64,000 bases of DNA from Anaeramoeba ignava (lineage: Eukaryota > Metamonada > Anaeramoebidae): assembly GCA_028826165.1 (NCBI GenBank), contig JAPDFW010000053.1, forward strand, positions 582,501-646,500. Direction: 5' to 3'. The position numbers and the translations under genes were made by a program. Under the pieces are notes generated by a model. It made no database searches. It was not told the origin of the DNA and saw only the letters and a program-made list of their open reading frames with translations. Shown piece after piece: positions 1 through 9,686 of this stretch. The number at the start of each line of letters is the position of its first letter. Positions within the stretch are counted from its first letter, which is position 1.

Positions 1-59
1 GAAATGAAATGAAATGAAATGAAATTAAATGAAATTAAATTAAATTAAATTAAATTAAA
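1..59. repeat. GAAAT/TAAAT pentamer microsatellite
   Basis: The window opens inside a run of 5-bp units (gaaat, then taaat) that ends at the stop codon of the first gene. It is non-coding simple sequence and continues off the left edge. Confidence 0.7.
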
Positions 60-1033
60 TTACGTTCTATTTTCATCATCTTCTAAACTATTTAGTTTTG
101 TTTTGTTTGATTTCTTTTCATTTCTTGAATGAGAATATTTATCATTTCTTTTTCTTTTAACTTCAAAATCTTGATTAATAAAACGTTTTGAAGTATGAGA
201 ACCTTCAAATTGATATATTGGTTTTATTTTGTCATCATTATAATCCTTTCTATCATCATAATAATCCTTTCTATTATCATAATATTCTCTTCTATTATCA
301 TAATAATCTCTTTGAATGTCTTTTTTTAATTCTTGATTTTGTGATTTAAAATTTGATTCTTCCAAAAAAATTTTTGTAGGATTTGGATCAAAAAAGAAGG
401 AATTATTCAATGGATTATTCAATGAATTATTCAATGAATCATTCAAAGAGTTTTTCAAAGGATCATTCAAAAGATTTGAATTCAATGAATTTGCATTCAA
501 AGAAGTAGTCAAAGAATCCTTTAAAGAATTTAAAGAGTTATTCAACGAATTTAATTCACTTGAAATATTATATTTTGAAGAAATATTCCTTGTTTGAATT
601 AAAGAGTTTAATGGATGCATTTGATTTAATTGTAAAGGAAGGGGATTATTCAAAGCTCCTACATTCGAATATTGATTTGATCTTATATTTGGGTTTGTGT
701 TTTAGTATTTGGATAATTATTTAATAATTGAGCAACTGAATTTGGATTATTTTGAATTAATTTTAAAAAAAGTGATGAATCAGTGTTTTTATTAATATTA
801 GTTTTTGGAATTATTTTTGGTTCATTTCCAATATAATTTGATTGTAAAAATTGATTTCGTTGTTGATTTTGTTGAGCTCGATGTTGATTTTCTAATATTT
901 GGTGAATCATTTCATCTCTGTTTTGATTTATTATATTATTTTGTTGAAATCTTGAATCATAATTCATTAGATTTTCTGTTCTTGGATTTTGATAAGAATC
1001 AAGTGAGTGTTTTCTTTCAAAAATTTTTTTCAT
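60..1033 (-). CDS. Asn-rich orphan protein with a 1-nt frame break
   Basis: I do not recognise this protein. Two open stretches on the minus strand join if one base is restored: the first begins MKKIFERKHSLDSYQNP at 1033 and is Gln/Asn-rich; the second, down to the TAA at 60-62, has many SLNNSLNN-type motifs, then a short repeat of YYDNR/YYDDR heptads and a basic C-terminus. Near 700-703 the run of four T (four A in sense) closes one frame; one more A would make a continuous frame of about 324 codons. The span length (974 nt) is one short of a multiple of three, which fits a single missing base. I saw no plausible intron there. The ATG was chosen at 1031-1033 because upstream in-frame sequence is Phe-rich translated AT sequence. 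The Tyr/Arg/Asp heptads resemble RNA-binding-protein tails, but this is weak. Confidence 0.55.
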
Positions 1034-1877
1034 TTCAAGATGAATAAAATAAAAAAAGAAAAAAATGAAAAAAGATTTTAAAAAAAAATTTTTTTTTAAT
1101 AAAAAAAAAAACAAAGATTAAAAAGTGAAATTTTCATTTTGATTTTAATTTTGATTTTGATTTTAATTTTAATTTTAATTTTGATTTTCAATTTGATTTT
1201 GATTTTCAATTTGATTTTGATTTTGATTTTGAATTTGATTTTGATTTTCATTTTGATTTTGATTTTGATTTTGATTTTGAATTTGATTTTTTGATTTTGA
1301 TTTTGATTTTGATTTTGATTTTGATTTTGATTTTGATTTTGATTTTGATTTTGATTTTGATTTTCAATTTGATTTTGATTTTGATTTTGATTTTGATTTT
1401 GGATTTTAATTTTGATTTTGGATTTCATTTTGATTTTAATTTTTGATTTTTTTTTTAAATTTTAATTTTGATTTTGATTTTGATTTTGATTTAATTTTGA
1501 TTTTCAATTTGATTTTTGATTTTAAATTTTGATTTTTAATTTTGATTTTAATTTTAATTTTGATTTTGATTTTGATTTTCAATTTGATTTTGATTTTCAA
1601 TTTTTTGATTTTGATTTTAATTTTAATTTTGATTTTCATTTTGATTTTGAATTTTAATTTTGATTTTCAATTTGATTTTTTAATTTTGATTTTCAATTTG
1701 ATTTTTTTATTTTAATTTAATTTTAATTTTGATTTTGATTTTTGATTTTTCATTTTGATTTTTGGATTTTGATTTTTAATTTTGATTTTGATTTTAATTT
1801 TGATTTTAATTTTGATTTTCAAATAATTTTGGATTTCATTTTGATTTTGATTTTTAATTTTGATTTTAATTTTGGAT
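1034..1877. repeat. Intergenic GATTTT hexamer tract
   Basis: About 840 bp between the Asn-rich gene and the first membrane-protein gene. From about 1134 it is nearly pure GATTTT (AAAATC on the other strand) with AATTTT and CAATTT variants. Translations give only KIKIKI, NQNQNQ or FDFDFD and are not taken as genes. The first 100 bp are A/T homopolymers, presumably the 5' flank of the minus-strand gene at 60-1033. Confidence 0.85.
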
Positions 1878-3114
1878 TTATATTTTGATTTTGATTTCAG
1901 TTTCTTTTGTATCACTTTCTTTTGTTTCACCTTTTTCTAAATCACTTTCTTTTAAATCATCCATTTTGATTTCATTTTTACTTGAATCAATTGATTTTGA
2001 ATCTTCTTTTGAAATTCTTGAACGATGTTTTCTATCTCTAATCCAAGCAAGAAGTCCACCAAATGAAAAGAAAAGGATTATAAGTATAATAGCTATGAGA
2101 TGAAAAATATATCCAAGTCCATATTTTTGAGAAACATCTAAAACATCATAAACCCATTCATGTGTTTGTGAATAATAGATATAAAATGGAATCAAATAAA
2201 TTAAATCAAATATAATTGAAAATAATAAATGTGGTTTTGGAAATGTTGCTTGATTGAAAAATAAATCTACTGTTGGTGGAACAACATTTACTCCATGAAG
2301 AAAACAAGAAAATAATTTAACTTTATCAGCAAGAAAAGCCCTTTAATATTTAAAAGAAAAGTGGAATAAATTTAAATTATTTTAAAAGAAAAGTGGAATA
2401 AATTTAAAATGTAAATATTTTTGAAATTTATAAATATTTACCAAAAAAAAGATGTTACAAGCCATGCATTTGTAAAAGCCATTTGAAAAATTATTAATCC
2501 TAATTTATACCAAATATTTGCTTCTTCTTTAACTTTTGGATGAAGTAATTCTTCTGGATTTTCTGATTTTTTAAGTTTTAATAAAAACATAAATGAAAGG
2601 ATTGAAGAAAACTAAAATAAAATAATTAGATTTTGATTTTAATTTTGAATTTAAATTTGATTTTTGATTTTGATTTTGAATTTGAATTTGATTTTGATTT
2701 TGAATTTGATTTTGAATTTGATTTTGAATTTGATTTTGAATTTGATTTTGATTTTGATTTTGATTTTGATTTTGATTTTGATTTTGATTTTGATTTTGAA
2801 TTTTAATTTTGATTTTAAATTTGAATTTTGAATTGAGAATTGAGAATTTTATTTTGAAAAGAAAAAAATATATAATTTACTATTAAATAAACTAATAATA
2901 AAGTAAAAGACCATTCCGTTAAATAAATATAAGCCATTTTTATCTCAAAACGAACTCCAACAATATAAAGAATAATAAAAGTTATTGTAACAATTATTCT
3001 AATTATTGTTAACCAAAAAAATGTTTTAAATCCACCAAATCTTGGAACAATAGAATCTTGAGTTTGAATTCTTCTAATTTTCCAAAATCCTGGTTTACAT
3101 GAACAATTTCTCAT
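1878..3114 (-). CDS. Rolling-stone/AIG1-like multi-pass membrane protein, copy A
   Basis: Three exons: 2881-3114, 2442-2611 and 1878-2340 (867 nt, 288 aa), with donors GTAAAT, acceptors TTTAG and AAAG, and phases 0 and 2. Exon 1 begins MRNCSCKPGFWKIRRIQTQD and then two hydrophobic segments; exon 2 holds LLHPKVKEEANIWYKLG and a third membrane segment; exon 3 carries the motif HGVNVVPPTVDLFF, two further membrane segments and a charged, low-complexity cytosolic-type tail. About five to six membrane spans plus the conserved His-x2-Asn-x7-Asp motif resemble the rolling-stone and FAR-17a/AIG1 families; that assignment is tentative. Unlike its three tandem paralogues it has Arg rather than Gly at position 2 (AGA instead of GGA), which would abolish N-myristoylation. 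The tail ends in KIKI, apparently read into the AAAATC repeat, so the original stop may have been lost. Confidence 0.7.
2341..2441 (-). repeat. Intron 2 of copy A with AAAGTGGAATAAATTTAAA units
   Basis: About two copies of a roughly 27-bp unit whose core is AAAGTGGAATAAATTTAAA on the plus strand. The same unit fills intron 2 of the other three paralogues in higher copy number. It is flanked by the GTAAAT donor (2441) and AAAG acceptor (2341). Confidence 0.75.
2612..2880 (-). repeat. Intron 1 of copy A, AAAATC microsatellite
   Basis: The intron is almost entirely AAAATC/AAATTC units in the sense orientation (GATTTT, GAATTT on the plus strand), between donor GTAAAT at 2880 and acceptor TTTAG at 2612. 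Confidence 0.8.
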
Positions 3115-3334
3115 ATTTAAATTTAAATTGTTTATTAATTTTTGATAATTAATTAATTTAGTTTGGAAGAAAAAATGAAAAAAAATGAAAAAAATGAAAA
3201 TTGAGAATTTTTTTTTCTCATTTTTTCTTTTTTATTTTTAAATCAAAAATCAAAAAACAAATCAAAAACAAATTAAAAACAAAACTTTGTCAATTCAATT
3301 ATTTTTCATCAATTCAAAGTTGTTTTATTCGAAA

Positions 3335-4891
3335 TTAATTAATTTCATTTTCATTTCCATTTTCATTTCCATTTTCATTTTCATTTTCATTTTCATTTTC
3401 ATTTTCATTTTCATTTTCATTTCCATTTTCATTTTCATTAAAATTAGAAAAAAGTGGATTTCTTTCATCATCAATTAAAACTTTTGAATAAAATTTCTTA
3501 TCTCTAATCCAAGCAAGAAGTGCACCAAAAGCAAAGAAAAGAATTATACATATAATAGCTAAAATATGAAAAATATATCCAATTCCATGTTTTTGAGAAA
3601 GATCTAAAACTGGATAAACCCATATATGTGTTTGTGAATAATAGATATAAAAATCAACCAAATAAATTAAATTAAATATAATTGAAAATAATAAATGTGG
3701 TTTTGGAAATGTTGATTGATTGAAAAATAAATCTAATGTTATTGGAACAATATTTCCTCCATGAGCAAGATTATTAAACCATCCTTCTCCTTCTCTTATA
3801 AAAGCCCTTTAATATATATATTTTTAAAATATTTTTAAAAGAAAAGTGGAATAAATTTAAAATATTAAAAGAAAAGTGGAATAAATTTAAATTATTTTAA
3901 AAGAAAGTGGAATAAATTTAAAATATTTAAAAAAGTGGAATAAATTTAAATTATTTTAAAAGAAAAGTGGAATAAATTTAAAATGTAAATATTTTTGAAA
4001 TTTATGAGTATTTACCAAAAAAAAGTCATTACAAGCCATGCATTTGTAAAAGCCATTTGAAAAATTATTAATCCTAATTTATACCAAATATTTGCTTCTT
4101 CTTTAACTTTTGGATGAAGTAATTCTTCTGGATTTTCTGATTTTTTAAGTTTTAATAAAAATATAAATGAAAGGATTGAAGAAAACTAAAATAAAATAAT
4201 TTGATTTTAGAATTTTGATTTGATTTTGATTTTGAATTTGAATTTAATTTTGATTTTGATTTTGATTTTGAATTTGAATTTGAATTTGAATTTTGATTTT
4301 GATTTTGATTTTGAATTTGATTTTGATTTTAAATTTGATTTTGATTTTGAATTTGAATTTGAATTTTAATTTTGATTTTGAATTTGATTTTGATTTTGAT
4401 TTTGATTTTGATTTTGATTTTGATTTTGATTTTGATTTTAATTTTGATTTTTGATTTTTGATTTTGATTTTGATTTTGATTTTGATTTTGATTTTGATTT
4501 TGATTTTGATTTTGAATTTGAATTTTAATTTTGATTTTGATTTTAATTTTGATTTTGAATTTAATTTTGATTTTGAATTTGATTTTGATTTTGATTTTAA
4601 TTTTGATTTTGATTTTGGTTTTTATGTTGAAATTGAATTGAGAATTTTGAATTTTACTAAAAGAGAAATTAATAATAAAGTAAAAGACCAAACTGTCAAA
4701 AAAGTATAAGCAATTTTAATTGTAGAATAAACTCCAACAATATAAAGAATAATATAAATTATTGTAACAATTATTCTAATTATTGTTAACCAAAAAAATG
4801 TTTTAAATCCACCAAATCTTGGAACAATAGAATCTTGAGTTTGAATTCTTCTAATTTTCCAAAATCCTGGTTTACATGAACAATTTCCCAT
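3335..4891 (-). CDS. Rolling-stone/AIG1-like multi-pass membrane protein, copy B
   Basis: Exons 4658-4891, 4016-4185 and 3335-3806 (876 nt, 291 aa). Exons 1 and 2 are 234 and 170 nt, exactly as in copies A, C and D, with the same phases. The N-terminus MGNCSCKPG has Gly2 and Cys4/Cys6, a typical site for dual acylation (myristate plus palmitate), placing the N-terminus on the cytosolic face; this is inferred. The exon 3 motif is HGGNIVPITLDLFF, followed by FPKPHLLFSIIF and the last membrane span ending FGALLAWIRDKK. The tail is a run of Asn-Glu/Gly-Asn dipeptides ending at the TAA at 3335. Neighbours on both sides are paralogues in the same orientation. Confidence 0.75.
3807..4015 (-). repeat. 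Intron 2 of copy B, GTGGAATAAATTTAAA minisatellite
   Basis: About five tandem units of the AAAAGTGGAATAAATTTAAA type (plus strand), with spacing variation caused by AAAAGAAA or TATTTT insertions between cores. Confidence 0.75.
4186..4657 (-). repeat. Intron 1 of copy B, AAAATC microsatellite
   Basis: A 472-bp intron composed of GATTTT, GAATTT and AATTTT hexamers on the plus strand. No unique sequence is visible. Confidence 0.8.
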
Positions 4892-5094
4892 ATTTAAATT
4901 TAAATTGTTTATTAATTTTTGATAATTAATTAATTTAATTTGGAAAAAAAAATGATTAAAAAAAATGAAAAAAAATTTTTTTCTTTTTCTTTTTTAATTT
5001 AAATTAAAAACAAATTGTTGTTTCTATTTTGCATTTTGACTTATTTCCTTTTCAATTTTAATTTCCAATTCAATTCATTTCATTTAATTTTCAA

Positions 5095-7583
5095 TTAATC
5101 ATCATTTCCTGTCAAAATACCAAATTCAATTCCTTTATTTTTTTCATCATCATCAATTGAATCATTTTCATTATTATTTCTTTCATCATTTGAATCATTT
5201 GAATTATTTTCATTTAATTTAGAAAAAAGTGAACCTTTTTGATCATCAATTAAAACTTTTGAATAAAATTTCTTATCTCTAATCCAAGCAAGAAGTGCAC
5301 CAAATGCAAAGAAAAGAATTATACATATAATAGCTAAAATATGAAAAATATATCCAATTCCATGTTTTTGAGAAAGATCTAAAACTGAATAACGCCATAT
5401 ATGTGTTTGTGAATAATAGATATAAAAATCAACTAAATAAATTAAATTAAATATAATTGAAAATAATAAATGTGGTTTTGGAAATGTTGATTGATTGAAA
5501 AATAAATCTAATGTTATTGGAACAATATTCCCTCCATGAAGAAATCTAGTAAACCATCCTTTTCCATCTCTTAGAAAAGCCCTTTAATATATTTTTTTTA
5601 AATTATTTAAAAGAAAAGTGGAATAAATTTAAATTATTTAAAAAAAGTGGAATAAATTTAAATTATTTAAAAGAAAAGTGGAATAAATTTAAATTATTTT
5701 AAAAGAAAAGTGGAATAAATTTAAATTATTTAAAAAAAAGTAGAATAAATTTAAATATTTAAAAAAGTGGAATAAATTTAAAATGTAAATATTTTTGAAA
5801 TTTATGAGTATTTACCAAAAAAAAGTCATTACAAGCCATGCATTTGTAAAAGCCATTTGAAAAATTATTAATCCTAATTTATACCAAATATTTGCTTCTT
5901 CTTTAACTTTTGGATGAAGTAATTCTTGTGGATTTTCTGATTTTTTAAGTTTTAATAAAAATATAAATGAAAGGATTGAAGAAAACTAAAATAAAATAAT
6001 TTGATTTTGATTTGATTTTGATTTTGAATTTGAATTTTAATTTCATTTTGATTTTAGAATTTTGATTTGATTTTGATTTTGAATTTAATTTTGAATTTGA
6101 TTTTGGTTTTGATTTTGATTTTGATTTTGATTTTGATTTTAATTTTGATTTTGATTTTGATTTTGATTTTGATTTTGATTTTGATTTTAATTTTTAATTT
6201 TAATTTTAATTTTGATTTTGATTTTGATTTTGATTTTTGATTTTAAATCCACCAAATTTTGATTTTGATTTTGAATTTTGAATTTTGAATTTGATTTTGA
6301 TTTTGATTTTGATTTTGATTTTGATTTTGATTTTGATTTTGATTTTGATTTTGATTTTAATTTTAATTTTAATTTTGATTTTGATTTTGATTTTGATTTT
6401 TGATTTTGATTTTCAATTTGATTTTGATTTTAATTTTGAATTTGATTTTAATTTTGATTTTGATTTTGATTTTGATTTTGATTTTGATTTTGATTTTGAT
6501 TTTGAATTTTGATTTTGATTTTGAATTTGATTTTGATTTTGATTTTTGATCAAAATTTTGATTTTGATTTTTGATTTCTAAAAGCAAGATTTGATTTTGA
6601 TTTTGATTTTGATTTTGATTTTGATTTTGATTTTGATTTTGAATTTGAATTTGATTTTGATTTTGATTTTCAATTTGATTTTGATTTTGATTTTGATTTT
6701 AATTTTGATTTTGATTTTGATTTTGATTTTCAATTTTGATTTTTAATTTTGATTTTGATTTTAGTTTTGAATTTGAATTTTGATTTTGATTTTTGATTTT
6801 GAATTTGATTTTGATTTTAATTTTTAAATTTTGATTTTGATTTTAAAATTTTGGAATAATTTGATTTTTAAAATTTTGAATTTTGATTTTGATTTTGATT
6901 TTGATTTTGATTTTGATTTTTGATTTTGATTTTGATACCAAATTTTGCTTTTTTTGATTTTGGATTTTGATTTTTGATTTGAATTAAAAATTTGATTTTG
7001 ATTTTGATTTTGATTTTGATTTTGATTTTGATTTTGATTTTGATTTTGATTTTGATTTTAGAATTTTAATTTTGATTTTGAATTTGAATTTGAATTTTAA
7101 TTTTGATTTTGAATTTGATTTTGATTTTGATTTTGATTTTGATTTTGATTTTCATTTTGATTTTGATTTTGATTTTGATTTTGAATTTGATTTTGATTTT
7201 GATTTTGATTTGATTTTGATTTTGATTTTGATTTTGATTTTGAATTTGAATTTTGATTTTGATTTTGAATTTGATTTTGATTTTGATTTTGATTTTGATT
7301 TTAATTTTGATTTTTATGTTGAAATTGAATTGAGAATTTTGAATTTTACTATTAAAGAAATTAATAATAAAGTAAAAGACCAAAGTGTTAAAAAAGTATA
7401 AGCAATTTTAATTGTAGAATAAACTCCAACAATATAAAGAATAATATAAGTTATTGTAACAATTATTCTAATTATTGTTAACCAAAAAAATGTTTTAAAT
7501 CCACCAAATCTTGGAACAATAGAATCTTGGGTTTGAATTCTTCTAATTTTCCAAAATCCTGGTTTACATAAACAATTTCCCAT
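5095..7583 (-). CDS. Rolling-stone/AIG1-like multi-pass membrane protein, copy C
   Basis: Exons 7350-7583, 5816-5985 and 5095-5581 (891 nt, 296 aa), joined in phases 0 and 2. The N-terminus is MGNCLCKPGFWKIRR (Gly2 present). Exon 3 has no internal ATG; it is recognised by homology to copies A, B and D. It carries FLHGGNIVPITLDLFF and LLAWIRDKKFYSKVLIDD, then an Asn/Asp/Glu tail ending ILTGNDD at the TAA 5095-5097. A Cys residue in place of Ser5-type residues does not remove the Cys4/Cys6 acylation pair. Intron 1 has expanded to 1.36 kb, three to five times the size in the sister genes. Confidence 0.75.
5582..5815 (-). repeat. Intron 2 of copy C, GTGGAATAAATTTAAA minisatellite
   Basis: Six or so units of the same 25-28 bp element seen in the sister introns; one unit reads GTAGAATAAATTTAAA. 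Confidence 0.75.
5986..7349 (-). repeat. Intron 1 of copy C, 1.36-kb AAAATC tract
   Basis: Plus strand is GATTTT repeated with AATTTT and CAATTT variants for the whole intron. A short piece reading aaatccaccaaattttg at 6244-6260 and another near 6931-6955 resemble exon-derived text (exon 1 of this family contains the complement of aaatccaccaaat), so fragments of coding sequence may have been caught up in the expansion. Confidence 0.75.
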
Positions 7584-7800
7584 ATTTAAATTTAAATTTA
7601 TTATTTTTATTGATGATTAATTAATTTAATTTGGAAAAAAAATGATTAAAAAAAATGAAAAAAAATTTTTTTCTTTTTCTTTTTTAATTTAAAAAACAAA
7701 AGAAAAAAAACAACAGAGAAAAAATAAAAATCAATTTTTGTTCCACTTTTCTTTTTCAACTATTTTGATTTGAATTTGGAATTGATTTGTTAAAAATGAA

Positions 7801-9426
7801 TTAGAAAATATCATCATCTTTTTTTTCATTTTCATTTAAATTATTTTCATTTTCATTTCCATTTTCATTTTCATTTTCATTTTCATTTTCATTTTCTAAT
7901 TGATCTAAATTAACATTTTGATTTTCAATATCATTTTGTCTCTTTTTCAAATTAGTTTCATTTTCTTTGGAATTATCAAATTCAATTTCTTGAAATTCTA
8001 AATCAATTCCCTGATTTTTAATATTCTCATCATTTAAATCATTAATTTCATCATTAAAATTAGGAAAAAGAAGATTTTTTTCATCATCAATTAAAACTTT
8101 TGAATAAAATATTTTATCTCTAATCCAAGCAAGAAGAGCACCAAAAGCAAAGAAAATAACTATAAATATAATAGCAGCGATGTGAAAAATATATCCAAGA
8201 CCATATTTTTGAGAAACATCTAAAACATCATAAAGCCATTCATGTGTTTGTGAATAATAGATATAAAATGGAATTAAATAAATTAAATTAAATCCAAGTG
8301 AAAATAATAAATGTGGTTTTGGAAATGTTATTCGATTGAAGAATAAATCTACTGTTATTGGAACAATATTCCCTGCATGAACAAAACCATTAAACCATCC
8401 TTTTTCACCTCTAAGAAAAGCCCTTTAATATATTTTTTTTAAATTATTTTAAAAAAAAAGTGGAATAAATTTAAAATATTTTAAAAAGTGGAATAAATTT
8501 AAATTATTTTAAAAGAAAGTGGAATAAATTTAAATATTTAAAAAAGTGGAATAAATTTAAATTATTTTAAAAAAAAGTGGAATAAATTTAAAATGAAATT
8601 ATTTTTGAAATTTATAAATATTTACCAAAAAAAAGTCATTACAAACCATGCATTTGTAAAAGCCATTTGAGAAATTATTAATCCTAATTTATACCAAATA
8701 TTTGCTTCTTCTCTAAATTTTGGATGAAGTAATTCTTGTTTATTTTTTGATTTAATAAGTTTTATCAAAAATGCAAATGAAAGGATTGAAGAAAACTAAA
8801 ATAAAAGAATTTGAATTTAAATTTTGATTTGAATTTTGAATTTGATTTTGAATTTGATTTTGATTTTGAATTTGAATTTGAATTTGATTTTGATTTTGAT
8901 TTTGATTTTGATTTTGATTTTGATTTGAATTTTGATTTTGATTTTGAATTGAATTTTAATTTTAATTTTGATTTTAATTTTAATTTTGATTTTGATTTTG
9001 ATTTTGATTTTAATTTTAATTTTAATTTTAAATTTGAATTTTGATTTTAATTTTGATTTTGATTTTGATTTTGAATTTGAATTTTGATTTTGATTTTGGA
9101 TTTGAATTTGATTTTGAATTTGAATTTGATTTTGATTTTGAATTTGAATTTTGATTTTGATTTTGAATTGAATTTTGAAATTTGAATTTTACTAAAAGAG
9201 AAATTAATAATAAAGTAAGTGACCAATTTGTTAAATAAAGATAAGCAGTTTTAAGTTGAGAATGAATTCCAACAATATAAAGAATAATATAAATTATTGT
9301 AACAATTATTCTAATTATTGTTAACCAAAAAAATGTTTTAAATCCACCAAATCTTGGAATAATAGAATCTTGAGTTTGAATTCTTCTAATTTTCCAAAAT
9401 CCTGGTTTACATGAACAATTTCCCAT
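7801..9426 (-). CDS. Rolling-stone/AIG1-like multi-pass membrane protein, copy D
   Basis: Exons 9193-9426, 8626-8795 and 7801-8422 (1026 nt, 341 aa). The N-terminus is MGNCSCKPGFWKIRR; exon 1 has the membrane segment FFWLTIIRIIVTIIYIILYI and then YLTNWSLTLLL, which is close to the YLTNW motif I associate with rolling-stone proteins. Exon 3 carries VHAGNIVPITVDLFF. It has the longest tail of the four, with NENENENGNEN dipeptides and the C-terminus EKKDDDIF. The next gene upstream (Fab1-like, plus strand) is divergently arranged 260 bp away. This outermost copy is the most distinct in exon 3, and resembles copy A in the stretch HEW-YDVLDVSQKYGLGY, while B and C share HIW/R and LSQKHGIGY, which suggests two sub-lineages. 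Confidence 0.75.
8423..8625 (-). repeat. Intron 2 of copy D, GTGGAATAAATTTAAA minisatellite
   Basis: Five units of the shared element, again bounded by a GTAAAT donor and AAAG acceptor. Confidence 0.75.
8796..9192 (-). repeat. Intron 1 of copy D, AAAATC/AAATTC microsatellite
   Basis: 397-bp intron of GATTTT, GAATTT and AATTTT units on the plus strand. Confidence 0.8.
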
Positions 9427-9686
9427 ATTTAAATTTAAATTTATTATTTAAATTGATGATTAATTTATTATTTAAAAAAAAAATGAATTTCAAAATTTGT
9501 TTTTTTTTTTTTAATTTTTATTTTTTTCAAAATCATTTTTCTTTCTCCATTTAAAAATGAAACCAATTTCTTTTAATAATCTAAATCAAATTAAAGAGTA
9601 TTTTTTATTTTATTTTATTTTATTTAAATAATGAAAACAAAATCAAAATGAATAAAAAAATTTGGAACATCTTCTTCTAAAAAAAA
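9427..9686. promoter_or_regulatory. Divergent intergenic region with two short upstream ORFs
   Basis: The 260 bp separate the minus-strand copy D from the plus-strand Fab1-like gene, so they should hold both promoters. They are A/T homopolymers without a clear TATA motif. Two tiny ORFs precede the Fab1 start: ATG at 9631 (6 codons, ending TGA) and ATG at 9648 (10 codons, ending TAA); if transcribed they could dampen translation. This is inference. Confidence 0.35.

Noticed and set aside
1096..1930. Minus-strand ORFs with KIKIKIK and NQNQNQ
   Set aside because: Simple translations of the AAAATC microsatellite; no start context, no link to unique sequence.
4329..7401. [14 protein letters not shown] ORFs on both strands over the membrane-protein introns
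   Set aside because: They lie in introns bounded by clear GT/AG signals shared by four paralogues.
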